Positions 1 to 12,109 of a stretch of DNA of 64,000 bases are shown in pieces; positions within the stretch are counted from its first letter, which is position 1; the number at the start of each line of letters is the position of its first letter. The translations under genes and the position numbers were made by a program. The notes beneath the pieces are model-generated. The model saw only the letters and a list, made by a program, of their open reading frames with translations, was not told the DNA's origin and ran no database searches. This DNA is from Setaria digitata (taxonomy: Eukaryota > Nematoda > Chromadorea > Rhabditida > Setariidae), in assembly GCA_003640385.1 (NCBI GenBank), contig RCAB01000310.1, positions 8,627 through 72,626 of the forward strand, given 5' to 3'.

Positions 1-24
1 ATATATATATATATATATATATAC

Positions 25-53
25 TTGCTGAATAGTTAAGGTTAAAATATAAA
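25..53 (+). repeat. 29-nt intronic direct repeat, copy 1
   Basis: A 29-nt sequence here is identical to 288-316. The two copies lie in the introns on either side of the first helicase exon (110-261), about 263 nt apart. Copy 1 is set in an AT dinucleotide run. Confidence 0.9.
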
Positions 54-109
54 TATATATATATATATTATAACACTATATATATAGTGTTACTGGTGTA
101 TGTTAATAG

Positions 110-2411
110 GACGAGGCCGCGCTTTGAATTCACGTTGTATTTTGCTCACATGTGATCCAAAATTGCAAGCTCGTGAGGAAAAAAATATTATTCGAGAGCA
201 AACTATGCGAAATGCTTTGCAATTGATTGCTGAGAAACCACTAAGTTGGTTTCAAGAAGAGGTATGGACCGAATATCGTTTATCATATTGCTGAATAGTT
301 AAGGTTAAAATATAAAAAATATCTTTATTTGTTTATTTTATTTATTTATTTGTTTAATTAATTAATTAATTTGTTTGTTCATTTATTTATTTATCTGTTC
401 ATTTATTCATCTGTTTGTTTATTTATCTATTTATTTGTTTATTTATTCATTTACTTATTTATTCATTTATTTATCTTTTTATTTATTTATTAGGAAAAAA
501 GGTCAAAAAGCTTTTCCTTTATTATTAAATCTTATTCATTGAATCTATTTACTGCTAACATTTATGCTGCATTAGAACAATCCTTAGAAATTATTTTAAT
601 AGATGGAAAAGAACATTATATGGCGTTTCGATTTTATGAAATCACTATAGAAATGCATCATCCTCATGATAAGCCATTATGTAGTAAAGTGTTCAGTTAG
701 GCCAAAAAATGGAAGGTCTCGTTTTCAAAAAATATGAAAGTTCAGGTGAGAAAACGTGTAGAATTTAATGCTGTCGAACGTGCCCGGAAGAAATTGCTGT
801 CTGATAAAAAAAACGTTTTGCTGAATTCCATGAACTATACTTTGCTATGCAAGTTAGTTGTTTGAAGTTTACTTTGAAATCTTACAAGTTTTCTGTACAT
901 CACTCTCGACATCTTTAAAAGGGAAAATCGATCCATTTTCACTGTCTTTTATGAGAATAAATGCATCATCGAAGGAAGTGGAAATAAAGTTAGTTTACCA
1001 TTATGTAAAGCGACAAATTAATTGTAACTCGTACGGTTTTCCGAATTATGAAACTCGTCTTTCTAATATAACTAACATCAACCTAGCAATCACTGATAGT
1101 TATGATATTTCGCTCTATGTCTCAGGAAAATTTTGTTTGCAAAAAATACTAAAATATGTAAATAATTTACCATGCTTTACCCCTCTGATGAGAGTTTACA
1201 TTTATGTCGAAACTTGCAATTTCTTTTTTTTTTTTAGTTACTTTTTGAATAATTAAATTAGAAATAATATTTTCTACCAAAGTGTAATATTATTTACCAT
1301 TTACTAATTTCAAAGTACCACATATGTTTCTGAGTAGTTATTAATTTTCAGAAAATGTGATGCAATTATATGCGATAGTAAAGATATCGTTGTAGCATCT
1401 GGTGGGTCTCAGTATCTTTGTATTTGTAAAGAAATTTGGAGTCGTTCGATACAGCAACCATTCTCAAAAACTTTGATGGAACGGGAAGCTCGTTATCAGT
1501 TAAAAGGCATTGGGACGGTATCATTTCAGATTGTATTTTTTGTTACTTGTATCAATTTCCTTCTTTAAAGAAGGTGCATTAAATCAAATTGAAAAATTCA
1601 ACTTTTTATCTCTTATTTTAATTTACTTTTGCAGATGTGCTGTGCAAATTGCAGCCATCAATGGGGTCGTGTTGTTCGTTATAATGATTTTACACTACCT
1701 GTCATTGCAGCAGATGGTAAACATTGTAAATATGGCAGTCTCTATTTTTTTTTTTCTTTTTTTGAAAGTAAAAAGTACTTTATTTTCCATGCATTTTCCT
1801 TTTAAATCAGCAGTTTTTTTTTTTCTGTGCAGCATTCGTTCTCTTGGCGGAAAATGGCGAAAGATTCCAGAGAAGTCGATGGAAACAGGTATTTTCATAA
1901 GTTTTCTGAATTTTGATTCACTACTTTTTTCTAGGTTGCGGTAGGAGTAGAATTCCTTTATTCTTATTCCCACAATCATCATATTACATAATGTAATAAG
2001 TTAATCTCCTTTTATGCAGTTCATATAAGATATATCATTATCGGAGGATAAAAGTTATTTTTACTTAATCTGTTTCATGCCATTTTTTTTTTTTTTAGTT
2101 TAAGAGATATTTAATCTTTATTTCCACGGATTTATTTTGCGTCTCTTTTGGAAACGTTTACCATGTGTGAATGAATTTATTTTGCATGGTTATACTTCTT
2201 GTTCATCAGAGTTACATTGCAGTATTTTATAATTTAATCATCACGGCATATTTTAAATTCCCATAAAAATCTTCCTCTAGGCGGATTGGAAAATTATTTT
2301 CTTCAGATAGTGGAAAACTTTTTCAAGCCGCGAAACATCGAATTATATGACTATGCAACAGTGAAAGCCACAGCTTCACCGCTACCAGACATAATTGAGG
2401 ACACAACTTAA
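110..2411 (+). CDS. Dicer-related/RIG-I-like helicase, C-terminal part (partial at left edge)
   Basis: Exons read as 110-261, 701-852, 1352-1517, 1635-1716, 1833-1888 and 2307-2411, giving 236 residues and a stop. The first exon starts with the second base of a codon, so the gene begins left of the window. It opens with helicase motif VI (GRGRA) followed by a REQ-type stretch. Then comes a linker and a RIG-I-type regulatory domain with the expected zinc cysteines: LLCKKC near the domain start and CCANC-HQWG later, followed by the LPVI and FVLL strands. This domain pairing is known from RIG-I/MDA5 and from nematode DRH proteins, which act with Dicer or RNA-dependent RNA polymerase in small-RNA production and antiviral RNAi. 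DRH-3 or DRH-1 cannot be separated from this fragment. The 701 acceptor is the weakest call; a frame open over 494-697 overlaps that intron. Confidence 0.8.
288..316 (+). repeat. 29-nt intronic direct repeat, copy 2
   Basis: Identical to 25-53. It begins 26 nt inside the intron that follows exon 110-261. Confidence 0.9.
322..492. repeat. Imperfect TTTA tetranucleotide tract
   Basis: About 170 nt of imperfect TTTA repeats (with TTTG, TTCA and TTAA variants) inside the helicase intron 262-700. Confidence 0.85.
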
Positions 2412-4014
2412 ATTGAATTTGATTATAATAATTTGTATTTCCTTCATTATTTCCATTTTACATGTCGAGAGTGTTAGGGTATTTTAATGCTGGATAGATG
2501 TTAATATGTGATGATAGAAACATTTATACTGTATCGATTTTTTTAGTGGTACACTCAGTCGAAGAATTTTTTGAATTTTAACAAAAGAAAATTTACCCAG
2601 TGGAGGGCAGTCTGTAAAATTTTGTCAAAGGGATATATTTTCCAATTTTGAAGTGTTTGATTAGTTTTTTTTTTTTTCTTCTTAATCGAATTTAGTTCAG
2701 CCAAATGAGTCCCACTAAAATCCATCGAACCAAATATGAGAAAAAAGATCTGCATTTGACAAAACAGAAAAGAAGATATATTTGAGGCTAGTAATCTCAC
2801 TCTTGTTATGCCCTTTGTTTTTTCATTATACCAATATTTCAAATGTTCCAAATTGAGGCATACTGTTGGTAGTTGCGCTATATTTTGTGCATTTTCCTTA
2901 TTTTTATTTCTTGTTCATGCTACCAGTTAAGCTTTTTATTGACCAAATAAAATAACTGCAAAATTAATACTTTATAGAAAATGAAAAGAAAAAAAAACGA
3001 CATGGCAAAAAAGAGACAATAAAGAGAAAATCCAGGATTCCATAAGATAATAAAATCAAAAATACTGACCGACAGTTTGTGAATACACATATGTACAAAA
3101 TGCAACCTTCCACCTCTATCAATAAATTAAAACTTTAGCTTCGATAAATGCCGGTAAAAAAAAAAGGAATTGTTATTAATGGAAGAGTTGTATCACTATA
3201 AGAGTAACTATTTTTTTTTTCCAGCAATGGTGATTCTAGCCTAAAAACTAAGCATTAGTCTAAAATCCAGTATTTGCTTCTGATCGGTTGAAATCGATCG
3301 GTGATTTGATCTAGAAGGTTCGTTACATATTGATCAAAAATTATAATCCACAATTTTTTCATGCCTAAATCAACAAATCATTACAGGTGTATTGGAGGAA
3401 AGCTTTCCGTAACTAAAACTAGCAAAGAATAAATGCTATTTGGTTTAGTAAAAAAAAAAAAAAAAAATTAATACGAATATGGATAAGAAATGTTAGTATG
3501 TTAATGTAGATGAGAAATGCAATTAATACAGTGAGTTTAATAATTTTATATATTAAAACATTAAAAGAGAAAATTAAGCATTTGTTGAATATAATCCAGA
3601 CAATTTTAGAACCGCAAAAATGTAGTTCGTTAACTGTTGCAAGAAATCAAAAAAAAAAAAAAAAATATTGCACTGAGCATTTTCATCTCTAAGATATCAC
3701 AATGAAATAACGCGGAAATTAGCAGTGCTAGTACCCATTTAAAATGTTTAAAGGAATAAAAATATTTGTTTAGAATTTTATACAAAATATTAATTATACC
3801 GTCCTTTTATTTGATTTAATCCATCTTGCTTGATAATAATTGCTAATTCAAAAAAAAAAAAAAAGAAAACGTATCTATGGAATCTGGCTGCTTTTTATTT
3901 TTGCTTATAAAATGAACAAAATGATGGTTTTTTTTTTTGAAAAAATTCCTAAGGAAAAACCCATCGCTATAAAATCAGCTGATTATCACTATTTATTGGA
4001 TACTGTACTCATTA
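2412..4014. other. Intergenic, convergent 3' flanks
   Basis: Lies between the helicase stop (+) and the F-box stop (-). It should hold the 3' UTRs of both genes. Only short AT-rich open frames interrupted by A and T runs are present, and none resembles a known protein. Confidence 0.6.
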
Positions 4015-4159
4015 TCATATCGATTTTTCGTTGTAATCATAAAAATCGCTTATATCAGACGTATATTCGATGCTGCTTGACAATTTACCGAAACCAAATG
4101 GACTTGACTGTACAGTAACATCACGGATCGCTGATGAGTCGGCATATTCTCGGATTTTC

Positions 4160-4190
<31 letters not shown>

Positions 4191-7100
4191 ATTCTTTAAT
4201 AGCAAAAAGTGGCAGTATTAGTTGAAATTTTAAATTTTTAAAATAAAAAAAAAAAGGGAAAAGCTAAGAAAAAGTAAGGATTTAAGAAAACAAACCTCTT
4301 TTAAAGCAATTTCGATACAAAATCGTCGTATATCTTGAAATTCCTTCCGCTTGCTACCTATATTTTTAAAAGTGAATTCAACAACGCCAATATCCCTCAT
4401 ATTTTTCATCTTCTAAAATACAATATACAATATCAATTATAAAGAGAGAGAGAGAGAGAGAGAGAAAAAAAAAAAAAAAACTCAGTCATACCAAACTAAA
4501 CTACTTAATTTCTAATCAGCTCCTAAATCAGAAATAACACTTCCAATTCTGTGGTGCTAATGAAGCTGAATCAAATTCCAACAAAATCTTAATAATATAA
4601 GCTGAAAATTCATACCACATTACAGCCTAAACGGCCGCTTGATGCATGATAGCTTCGGCTAACTAGAATCTGATTGACAACAACTCTTATTGAGGCAATT
4701 CTTTTGGCCGTAATACCTTCCGATAAGCCAAGACAAAGTCGCTGACTGAATGCACGAGTACTGAAGAAATTAATTACATTCGTCATTCGATTCCTTCGAA
4801 AAAAGAATGCCTAAATTTGAATTGAACTTTTTCTATTGAGTTGTTTAAATGAAGGCAAGAAAAATTAAACAAAATTTTATAAAAAAAAAAAAAAAGAATT
4901 CTTCATTTATTTACTAATACTTGAGTTTAATATAGCAGTACATAGCACATTTAGCGAACTTGAAAATTCACTTATTCAAAAGAAACTTTCTCAGCTTTTA
5001 TAAGATATTTTTTCTACATACTTTTTTCATATGATGTTCATAATAAACTTTCATCAATTTCCAACGAGATAAAATTATTGCAAAGTGAAATTTTTACACT
5101 ATTCTGCAATTAAATACTAATTTAAGAAATGATTTACAGCAAAAAGAAAAAAGAATACAAGATATTATAGAAACCGAAAACTACAACTATTTTACCTTAA
5201 GTGCTAAAGCAATTCCATTAATTGTGATTTTTGAGTATGTTGGAATGATTGCCATTACTTCATCACGAACCAAATACGGCAAACAACGATCGGTAAGCGT
5301 AATTGGTTGACTAGAAAAAAGATAAATTTAAATTTACATTTTCTTAAAAAAAAAAAAAAAAGAAAATTTCGGCATAAAACAATCGGAAAAGTATTACCTT
5401 TTAATACATGCATTATTAAGATCGACAATAATTTCCATCAATTTTGAACTACAAGTTTCAATAACAATATCTGAGATAACACCCGACGAAAGAAACGCAT
5501 TCTGAAAAGAATAAATTAATTCAAACAAAAAAATAACTGTATTGTGACGAAAATTCAATAAAAAATCTTCTAATAGAAACTTTGTCAACTGATGTCATCA
5601 GCATTCTTTACTTATCGTACTCTTTACATTTACAACTATTTCTCTTTTCCATATACACTTAAAAAAAAAAAAAATAAAATAAAATATTCTGAAAGCAGCA
5701 ATTTACGAGCAGTGATTTTGCGATCAATTTTATGTCATTTTTTTTTTTTTTCCTTATAAAATATACTTAATTAGTTTTGATTTAAAATCTTTCAAAAAAC
5801 GATAAATACAAATATAACTGGATTGCTTGAACAATAAATAATATTTGAAGAAGAGAAAAAAAAAAAAAAGACACACACAAAAGTGTACCTGAAAATGAAG
5901 AGATAATCGAAAATTTCCCGTTATTCGCATACATATAGCTTGCAAAAAAGTGCATAAATTTTGCTCTGTCAAATTTTGCAATTCACCTTCAAATACCAAT
6001 GTATGAATTGTCCAATCTTGTCCCGCAACTAATCGAAAAATTTTCTCGTTTGCCACTTTACCATACAATATTAGACTATTAATGCAGAAAATATCGGGAA
6101 CTGAAATAAAAAAAAAAAAAAAAAGAAGAAATAGAAAAGACTAATAATTGAGTGCAAAATTCACTAAGAAATGCAAAAATATAAAACAAAACTGGCAAAT
6201 CTTAATTTAATTAATAAAGAATTGATTCATTGCAAAGTACAGCTAACGCAATTATTAAGTGATTAATGACGAGTTATAAAATACAAAATAACATACAAAA
6301 ATTTAACTCTTCAAAGTTCAAATAAAACAACAAGAATTTTGACTTCTTTTACTCCTAAAATAAAATAATGCTGACTTCATTAGCAATATCTTATAAGTGC
6401 ACTGTTTAAGTCTAAAGATCCAATCAAATAATGTGCAGTTTTCTAATTACTAGGCATTTATAAACGTGAAACAAATTCCTCATCGTAATAATTATTACCA
6501 CCGTTAACAGTTGAAATTGTTAAGAACAATATAGTACACAAGAATTAAACTTTAATTAGATTAAGAATAACAACTAATATATGATATGCATTTATAAATG
6601 AGAAATTTCAAACTTTTATTTATAAATACACAAAAAAAAAAACTGTAAGTTAAAATATGCCAAAGATTATGCATTTATAGTGTGTGTTAATAAAAATATG
6701 AAGCGATGTGAGATAAATTTTAATGCTCATATATACCTGCAGGAAATGTTATTAGCGAAAAAGCTTGCCGAATGCTTTCTTCAACATTTGGAACAATTAC
6801 TTGACGTCCGAAATATGAATTTGCAACAGCTTTTAATATTATCTGAAATGGTAAAGATGAAAATTTCCGGACAATTACAACTGTGATATCACAAATATTT
6901 AATGGATTCCGAAAAGGAAATGAGAAATTTCAATTTATTAACAAAATGAAACTTCTGAAAATTGCATTTTTACTATGCCGCAAGTATGCCAAGAAAACTA
7001 GACAACAAATAAATCGCACAACTTCATGCTAACAGGAAAAATTTTTAAATTTGTTATCAACAAAAAAAAAAAAAAAAAAAAAGAAAATCAATGAATCATA

Positions 7101-7812
7101 TGATTGTTTTTAAGTAATTTGATTGCTAATCTAGCATATTTATAGGAAAATTAAGTTTTGCAATTTTATAAAATGGCTCTAAAAATATTGCAAAATTTTA
7201 CCATTCCGCTATCCTCATCGAATGCTATGCTTAATTTTGTCACTGCTTTACGGCTATTCTTGGCATGCTCTTCCCATAATGATTTCCAGTGCTTTGAAAC
7301 AAGCCGAAAACCTCGCAATTCTCTGGATGATAAATAGCTCCTGCAATTTTAATACTGTAAAATAAGTAGCTTAAATTTTGTTTATTAAAATTGATAAATT
7401 AATTGCCAGCAATAATAATAACCATACATAATCACTTATTAATTACATAATTATACTTCAAAATTATTTAAATTAATGCACCAATTTAGAATTCTCAATC
7501 AATCAGGATAAGCGATAAATTGTTACTGAAAATGCTACCAAATAAAATGTAAAAAAGAAAAAAAAAACTAACTATCTATTTTTAGCTCTTAAATTATCCA
7601 TAAATTTTTTTTTTTTTTTTCAATTAATATCAGAAAACAGGATAAATAAATAAGGAAAATTACCAGATTTTAATAATTAGTTCATTTGGAAGATAACGAA
7701 AACATGACAGAAAACCAGCTGGCAATTCACCTCGAAGTTTACCACAAATAATTAGTTGTTTAAGTTTTAAAAGTTGCTCCATTTCATTTTCATCCATAAA
7801 AGAACAATTCAT
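4015..7812 (-). CDS. F-box protein, nematode type
   Basis: Nine exons in minus order: 7812-7664, 7340-7202, 6842-6737, 6100-5889, 5501-5398, 5310-5196, 4810-4616, 4412-4296 and 4158-4015. All phases agree and give 426 residues. An F-box lies near residues 40-80: YLPNELIIKIW, then SYLSSRELRGFRLVSKHW across the first intron. F-box proteins bind Skp1 and present substrates to SCF ubiquitin ligases. The rest (about 340 residues) contains no repeat or domain I recognise, so the substrate is unknown. Two in-frame ATGs lie five codons apart (7812 and 7797); the upstream one is taken. The third-exon acceptor at 6843 was chosen because the better-looking site at 6881 runs into a stop. Confidence 0.78.
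4443..4465. repeat. GA dinucleotide repeat
   Basis: Perfect GA run followed by an A run, in the last-but-two intron of the F-box gene. Confidence 0.95.
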
Positions 7813-8717
7813 CGTTCACTCCACTCTATCAATCACCGCATTCAACTCTGTTGTTATAATTAACTTTCGTAGTGAAAATTACACAAAAAAGGGAGATTCA
7901 AGAAAAACAAAAAAAAAAAAACTGAATCTAATTAAATATGAAACAATTGAGAAAAAAAATGCTACAGTTAAATAAAATATTATTTATATTGCATCATTGT
8001 AAAGTTAAAAATTTTACACATTCCACATCATTAGCATAGCAAAACATTATGATAATTAGAAATTTATTCTAATAAATTATAGCATGTGACAATTTCATAA
8101 CTCATCATGATAATTACCAAAATTGAATTATAGTCTAATCAACAGTTATAGCTTTTCATGGCTTAGCACGTTTTAATATGTTTTAAATTAGTACTTCGAT
8201 CTATTGCTAATAACATATAACATAACAGTCGATAATTCTATCAAGAATCATTACTGAATTATCATTTGTTATATGATATTATTTGAATAATACAACCATA
8301 ATAAAGATATATGCATAAAATTTCAAATAGTAATATTTTTTTGTCGAAAAAAAATCCAAAATAATGGTTCTTTTTTTTTCCAGATGTAAATAGAATTTTT
8401 TGCATAATTATTTATTGCTTCAAAAGATATACCATAAAATTTTACGCAAAAAAAAAAAAAAAAAAGAAAAAGGAAAAAAGGACCTAAAGCTATCTATGAT
8501 GGAATAAATATTAAATTTAAATGGAATATCGAAATTTGAGAGCGAAAATTCGCTAATGAATTAAAAGAAAGAGAAAAAGGAAAATTGGTAATGAATGTGG
8601 TTACACTACCATCCATATTAAAATAATTATTTCATTTGAATAGGTTATCATTTTTTGTAAATGTTTAGGAATGGTATAGAATGTAAGCATGTAGCAAAAC
8701 CTAGCAAAAATGATATA

Positions 8718-8853
8718 ATTAATAACAACAATAATAATAATTAATAATAATAATAAATAATAATAATAATTTAATAATAACAACAATTTAATAATAATAA
8801 TAATAATTTAATAATAATAATAATTTAATTATAACAACAATTTAATAATAATA
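8718..8853. repeat. TAA/TAACAA-rich microsatellite
   Basis: Imperfect trinucleotide repeat of TAA with TTTAA and CAA interruptions. Confidence 0.9.
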
Positions 8854-9196
8854 ACTTCAAGTTAAAAATTTTGTGACTTAAATTTAATAACACTTTCATC
8901 TTTTACTTTTTTTTTTTTTTATGAAGATTGTTAAAGAAATTCTACGTTAATATGTGAAAAGCAAAGGATTATATACTAAAATTGATGAGAAAAAACTAGA
9001 AATACGCATATGGCAATGACATAACTGTTTTGTCAAAATTCTCCGATAATCACGGTTATTAATTAAAAATGAAAAACTAAACAAGACGAAAAAAAAGATT
9101 ATTAGGTAGAATTCAAATATTTCAAAATCAAAAGAAATAGGAAAAAAAAATATGCGGCTTAAATATTACTATGATAAATAGTAATGTGATAAAAAT

Positions 9197-9254
9197 ATTG
9201 ACATGATAAATTATACTCTGAAATTATTGACATGATAAATTATACTCTGAAATT
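9197..9254. repeat. 29-nt tandem repeat, two copies
   Basis: Two adjacent identical 29-nt units (9197-9225 and 9226-9254), beginning attgacatgataaatta. Confidence 0.9.
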
Positions 9255-10596
9255 ATTCTTCAAAAACCATCTAAAACTATTGGAATGTTTCTCTTCTATT
9301 TCTAACTTATCAGTTACCAATGAATGTCTTCAACATCTACTATGATCACCGGATTACCACAGCCAAAATACCATTATCATTAAACTATCTCTCGAGTTCT
9401 AAACAAAAAGAAAGTGTGTGTCTGTCAAAATTGAAGCTGCTCATTGGTTGAATTATTCAAAATTTAAATTAAATGAAAATTTGTTGTCGAGAATTTTAGT
9501 TCATCTGAATGCATGTGTACGACTCCATTCACTTTTACCTATCAGAAACCATCATTCATTCATGCAATACTGATTAGACTGCAAGGCATGCATTTATTCA
9601 TCTTGACCTATTTAGGACAAAATGGCAATTCAACTAATCTGTTAAAAACTTTTACAAGGAATAACAGCACAAGCCATTCTTATACTATTTCTCTTTTCAA
9701 ATATTTTTCAATGAAAATGGCCATCCAGGGCTGGTAGAAACAATTACCTCTCAGATTAACTTCTATTGAAATTTATACCTACATAGAATTCAAATTCGAA
9801 CATTTTTATTTAATATCAATAAACTCAAAAGTCAAAAATCGTAAGAGCACTTTAATTTTTACTCTTGCTTGTGAAAATTTTCCATTCCAAGTTAGCAAAT
9901 CCATTTTGAACATATGCTGGGAGATTAGACCTTACATGCAATATACATATCTAACATGAGACTTTATCTGAAAAAGTAAAAACCAGTAAATTTTAATCAG
10001 ATTTCGGGAAAAATAACTCGCAGAAAGAATAAGGATAATAAACATTACATTGAAGGCACTATATACTACCGATACGAATGTAAACAAATTTTCTGCACAA
10101 ATTTCAATCACAGTAATGAAACAAATTTAGAACTTCAAAAGAAAAATAATAATTAATATACAGTTCGCAGGGATGGACAAGTTTAAGAAAGCAATAGTCC
10201 AGTAAGGTAAATAAGGAACAGAGCATGAAAACAAGATCATTATATGTTTAACTTCAGCATGTATAACCTATAATAGATTAGTTCGAATATTCAACTATTA
10301 CCAGCCTCTCCTAACAATTGGGTATTGGATGGCAGAACAAGTTATTTCATTAACTTCAGACAAAACTCCCAGTAAAAACTAAGACATCATCTATCCCACC
10401 ACAGTTGAACTGGCCATCTAAAATGAAACCATTCCTCCATAAATTCGAAATACGAAAGATTACCAGAAGAACGAATTAAAATACAACACCATTTCTAAAA
10501 AATGCGTACACGAATTGTTCCAAAATGTCGCAAGTGAACCGTATTTGTCACATTTTATTTCAGTAAAACGAACATGAAACACTGCTTCTTCTTTTG

Positions 10597-12087
10597 TCAA
10601 CATTTATAAGCAGCATTCAGCGTATCATGAGAAATTTTCTGCAAAAGTAATATTTTAAAAAATGGCACCATAACAACAAGAAAACTTAACAATACGCTAA
10701 TTAACAAAGTAAAAAAAAGAGAATGGAAGCTAACATCATAATCAAGAATTTCTACCCAAGGTAGCAATGTTTGTATAACGGATTGCAAGCTGGAGACATC
10801 TACTTGTCTGCGGAATGAAGCAAAACACGAATCAAGAAAGGCCTGCATCTGGAAATCATAATGAACATAGAAAAAATAAACAATGTATTCGGGAATGTAC
10901 TTTAATATTGTGGTAACCATTACTTAAAATATGACAAGGTTCAGAAATCAAAAAAATTTTCATAAACAATTATTCAGGTAGGTAAATTTCTTAAAAAAAA
11001 ATACATATATTTGTATTAAGCTCAGCTTTCTCATTACGCAAACCTTTTTTTGAATAAATTAATTGAAAACCGTAACATGAAGCACTAAAAAATTAATCGA
11101 GATTTAAAGTTGGATTAATTTTTTTTTTTTTTAACGAAATGAAACACACAATCTGACACTGAATTGACGATCTGTTCGATGCACAACTGCTCACTGCCAT
11201 ATTTTCATACTGCTCAGCGATAAGCTCGAGTGCTGATACCTGAATGACTAAAAATATCAGAACAAGAAAAAAATACAAAAAAAAAAACCTATATAAATGA
11301 GTGTAAGGAACTATAAATGATGTAATTAAAGGACAAAAATAATAGAAGATATACCTGTGCAGATAACTGAGAAAGTGCTTCTTGCAGATTTTCTTCTTCC
11401 TTTTTCAGCTGAGTTAAATAATCAGCAGCACGAAATAAAATTGCCGCATTAGTTGTTTTACAGCCAACGGGAGAAAATGATGCCGGTAGCAATTCCTTTA
11501 ATTCCTGATATCCGATCTAAACTTTTCATGAATTTGATGAAGAGAACAATAAATTCCGTGAAAAGTATTGAAATAAAGATTTTAGGATAGTTTCCAATTC
11601 TTTTTCTTCTTCCCCTATTTTCTAATTACAAGCAATTAGATCACACGAATCGTTTCGTGAATTTATCAGTACGCATCCACAATTACATATTTTTCACAAA
11701 ATGGTTATGCAGTTCTGTATCAGCTGTGAGATATGTAAATAAAGAGCATAGAATGATTTATAGTCGACCATATCTTAATTAATTATAGTATAACATCTGA
11801 TGTAAGAAAGCAAATTTCAACTAAAACAGTCCAAATTCCACAATGATAATTATTGAAATTCATAACAGCTTAAAGAGATAGCTCATTGCAAAACATGTAC
11901 ACTGTGATTTAGAATTTCAATATTACTAAGCTATTCGTTACAGTTACTTATTTGAACGAACGTTGATAGCTTCGCGACGTTGCCGTTCACATCTTAAATG
12001 AGTTGCTTTCTTACGATCTGTCGAATCGGGACTGTTTTTCGAATCACGTGAAACCCCTGGTGTTTCCGGGGACGAATTTGATGACAT
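10597..12087 (-). CDS. mxl-2: MXL-2, Mlx-like bHLH leucine zipper factor
   Basis: Five exons: 12087-11962, 11516-11355, 11239-11150, 10848-10735 and 10638-10597, giving 177 residues. Exon 1 carries the basic region (HLRCERQRREAIN). Exon 2 carries loop, helix 2 and zipper start (GCKTTNAAILFRAADYL). Exons 3-4 carry the zipper end and the C-terminal Mlx/Mondo dimerisation region (FLDSCFASFRRQVDVSS, TLLPWVEILDYD). Known role of the family: MXL-2 pairs with MML-1 (Mondo) and binds E-box DNA in metabolic and longevity control. A splice acceptor 19 nt before the ATG suggests spliced-leader trans-splicing. Exon 1 uses an unusual donor (GTTCGT), chosen because it restores the AIN-GYQEL join. The last intron (10639-10734) is 96 nt, in frame and free of stops. 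It was called an intron because it is T-rich and ends TTTTGCAG. Confidence 0.9.
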
Positions 12088-12105
12088 AAGCGTTTCTTCC
12101 ACTAA

Positions 12106-12109
12106 ACTG
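12106..12109 (-). promoter_or_regulatory. Likely trans-splice acceptor of mxl-2
   Basis: On the minus strand a TTTTCAG acceptor ends at 12107, leaving a 19-nt leader before the ATG at 12087. No upstream coding exon was found to pair with it, which fits spliced-leader addition. Confidence 0.55.

Larger units (their letters stand above)
7813..10596. other. Intergenic, F-box 5' flank and mxl-2 3' flank
   Basis: About 2.8 kb with no convincing exon on either strand. It contains a TAA-rich tract (8718-8853) and a two-copy 29-nt tandem repeat (9197-9254). Open frames here are short and low in complexity. Confidence 0.6.

Noticed and set aside
494..700. Open frame following a TATTAG acceptor as a helicase exon
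   Set aside because: In phase with exon 110-261 but ends in TAG at 698-700. Skipping to 701 gives a linker of the expected length before the regulatory domain. Kept as a possible alternative only.
858..1256. 132-codon open frame (+) in the helicase gene
   Set aside because: It begins just inside a good donor (GTTAGT at 853) and ends in a T-run. Splicing it out restores LLCKKC of the RIG-I-type domain, so it is intronic.
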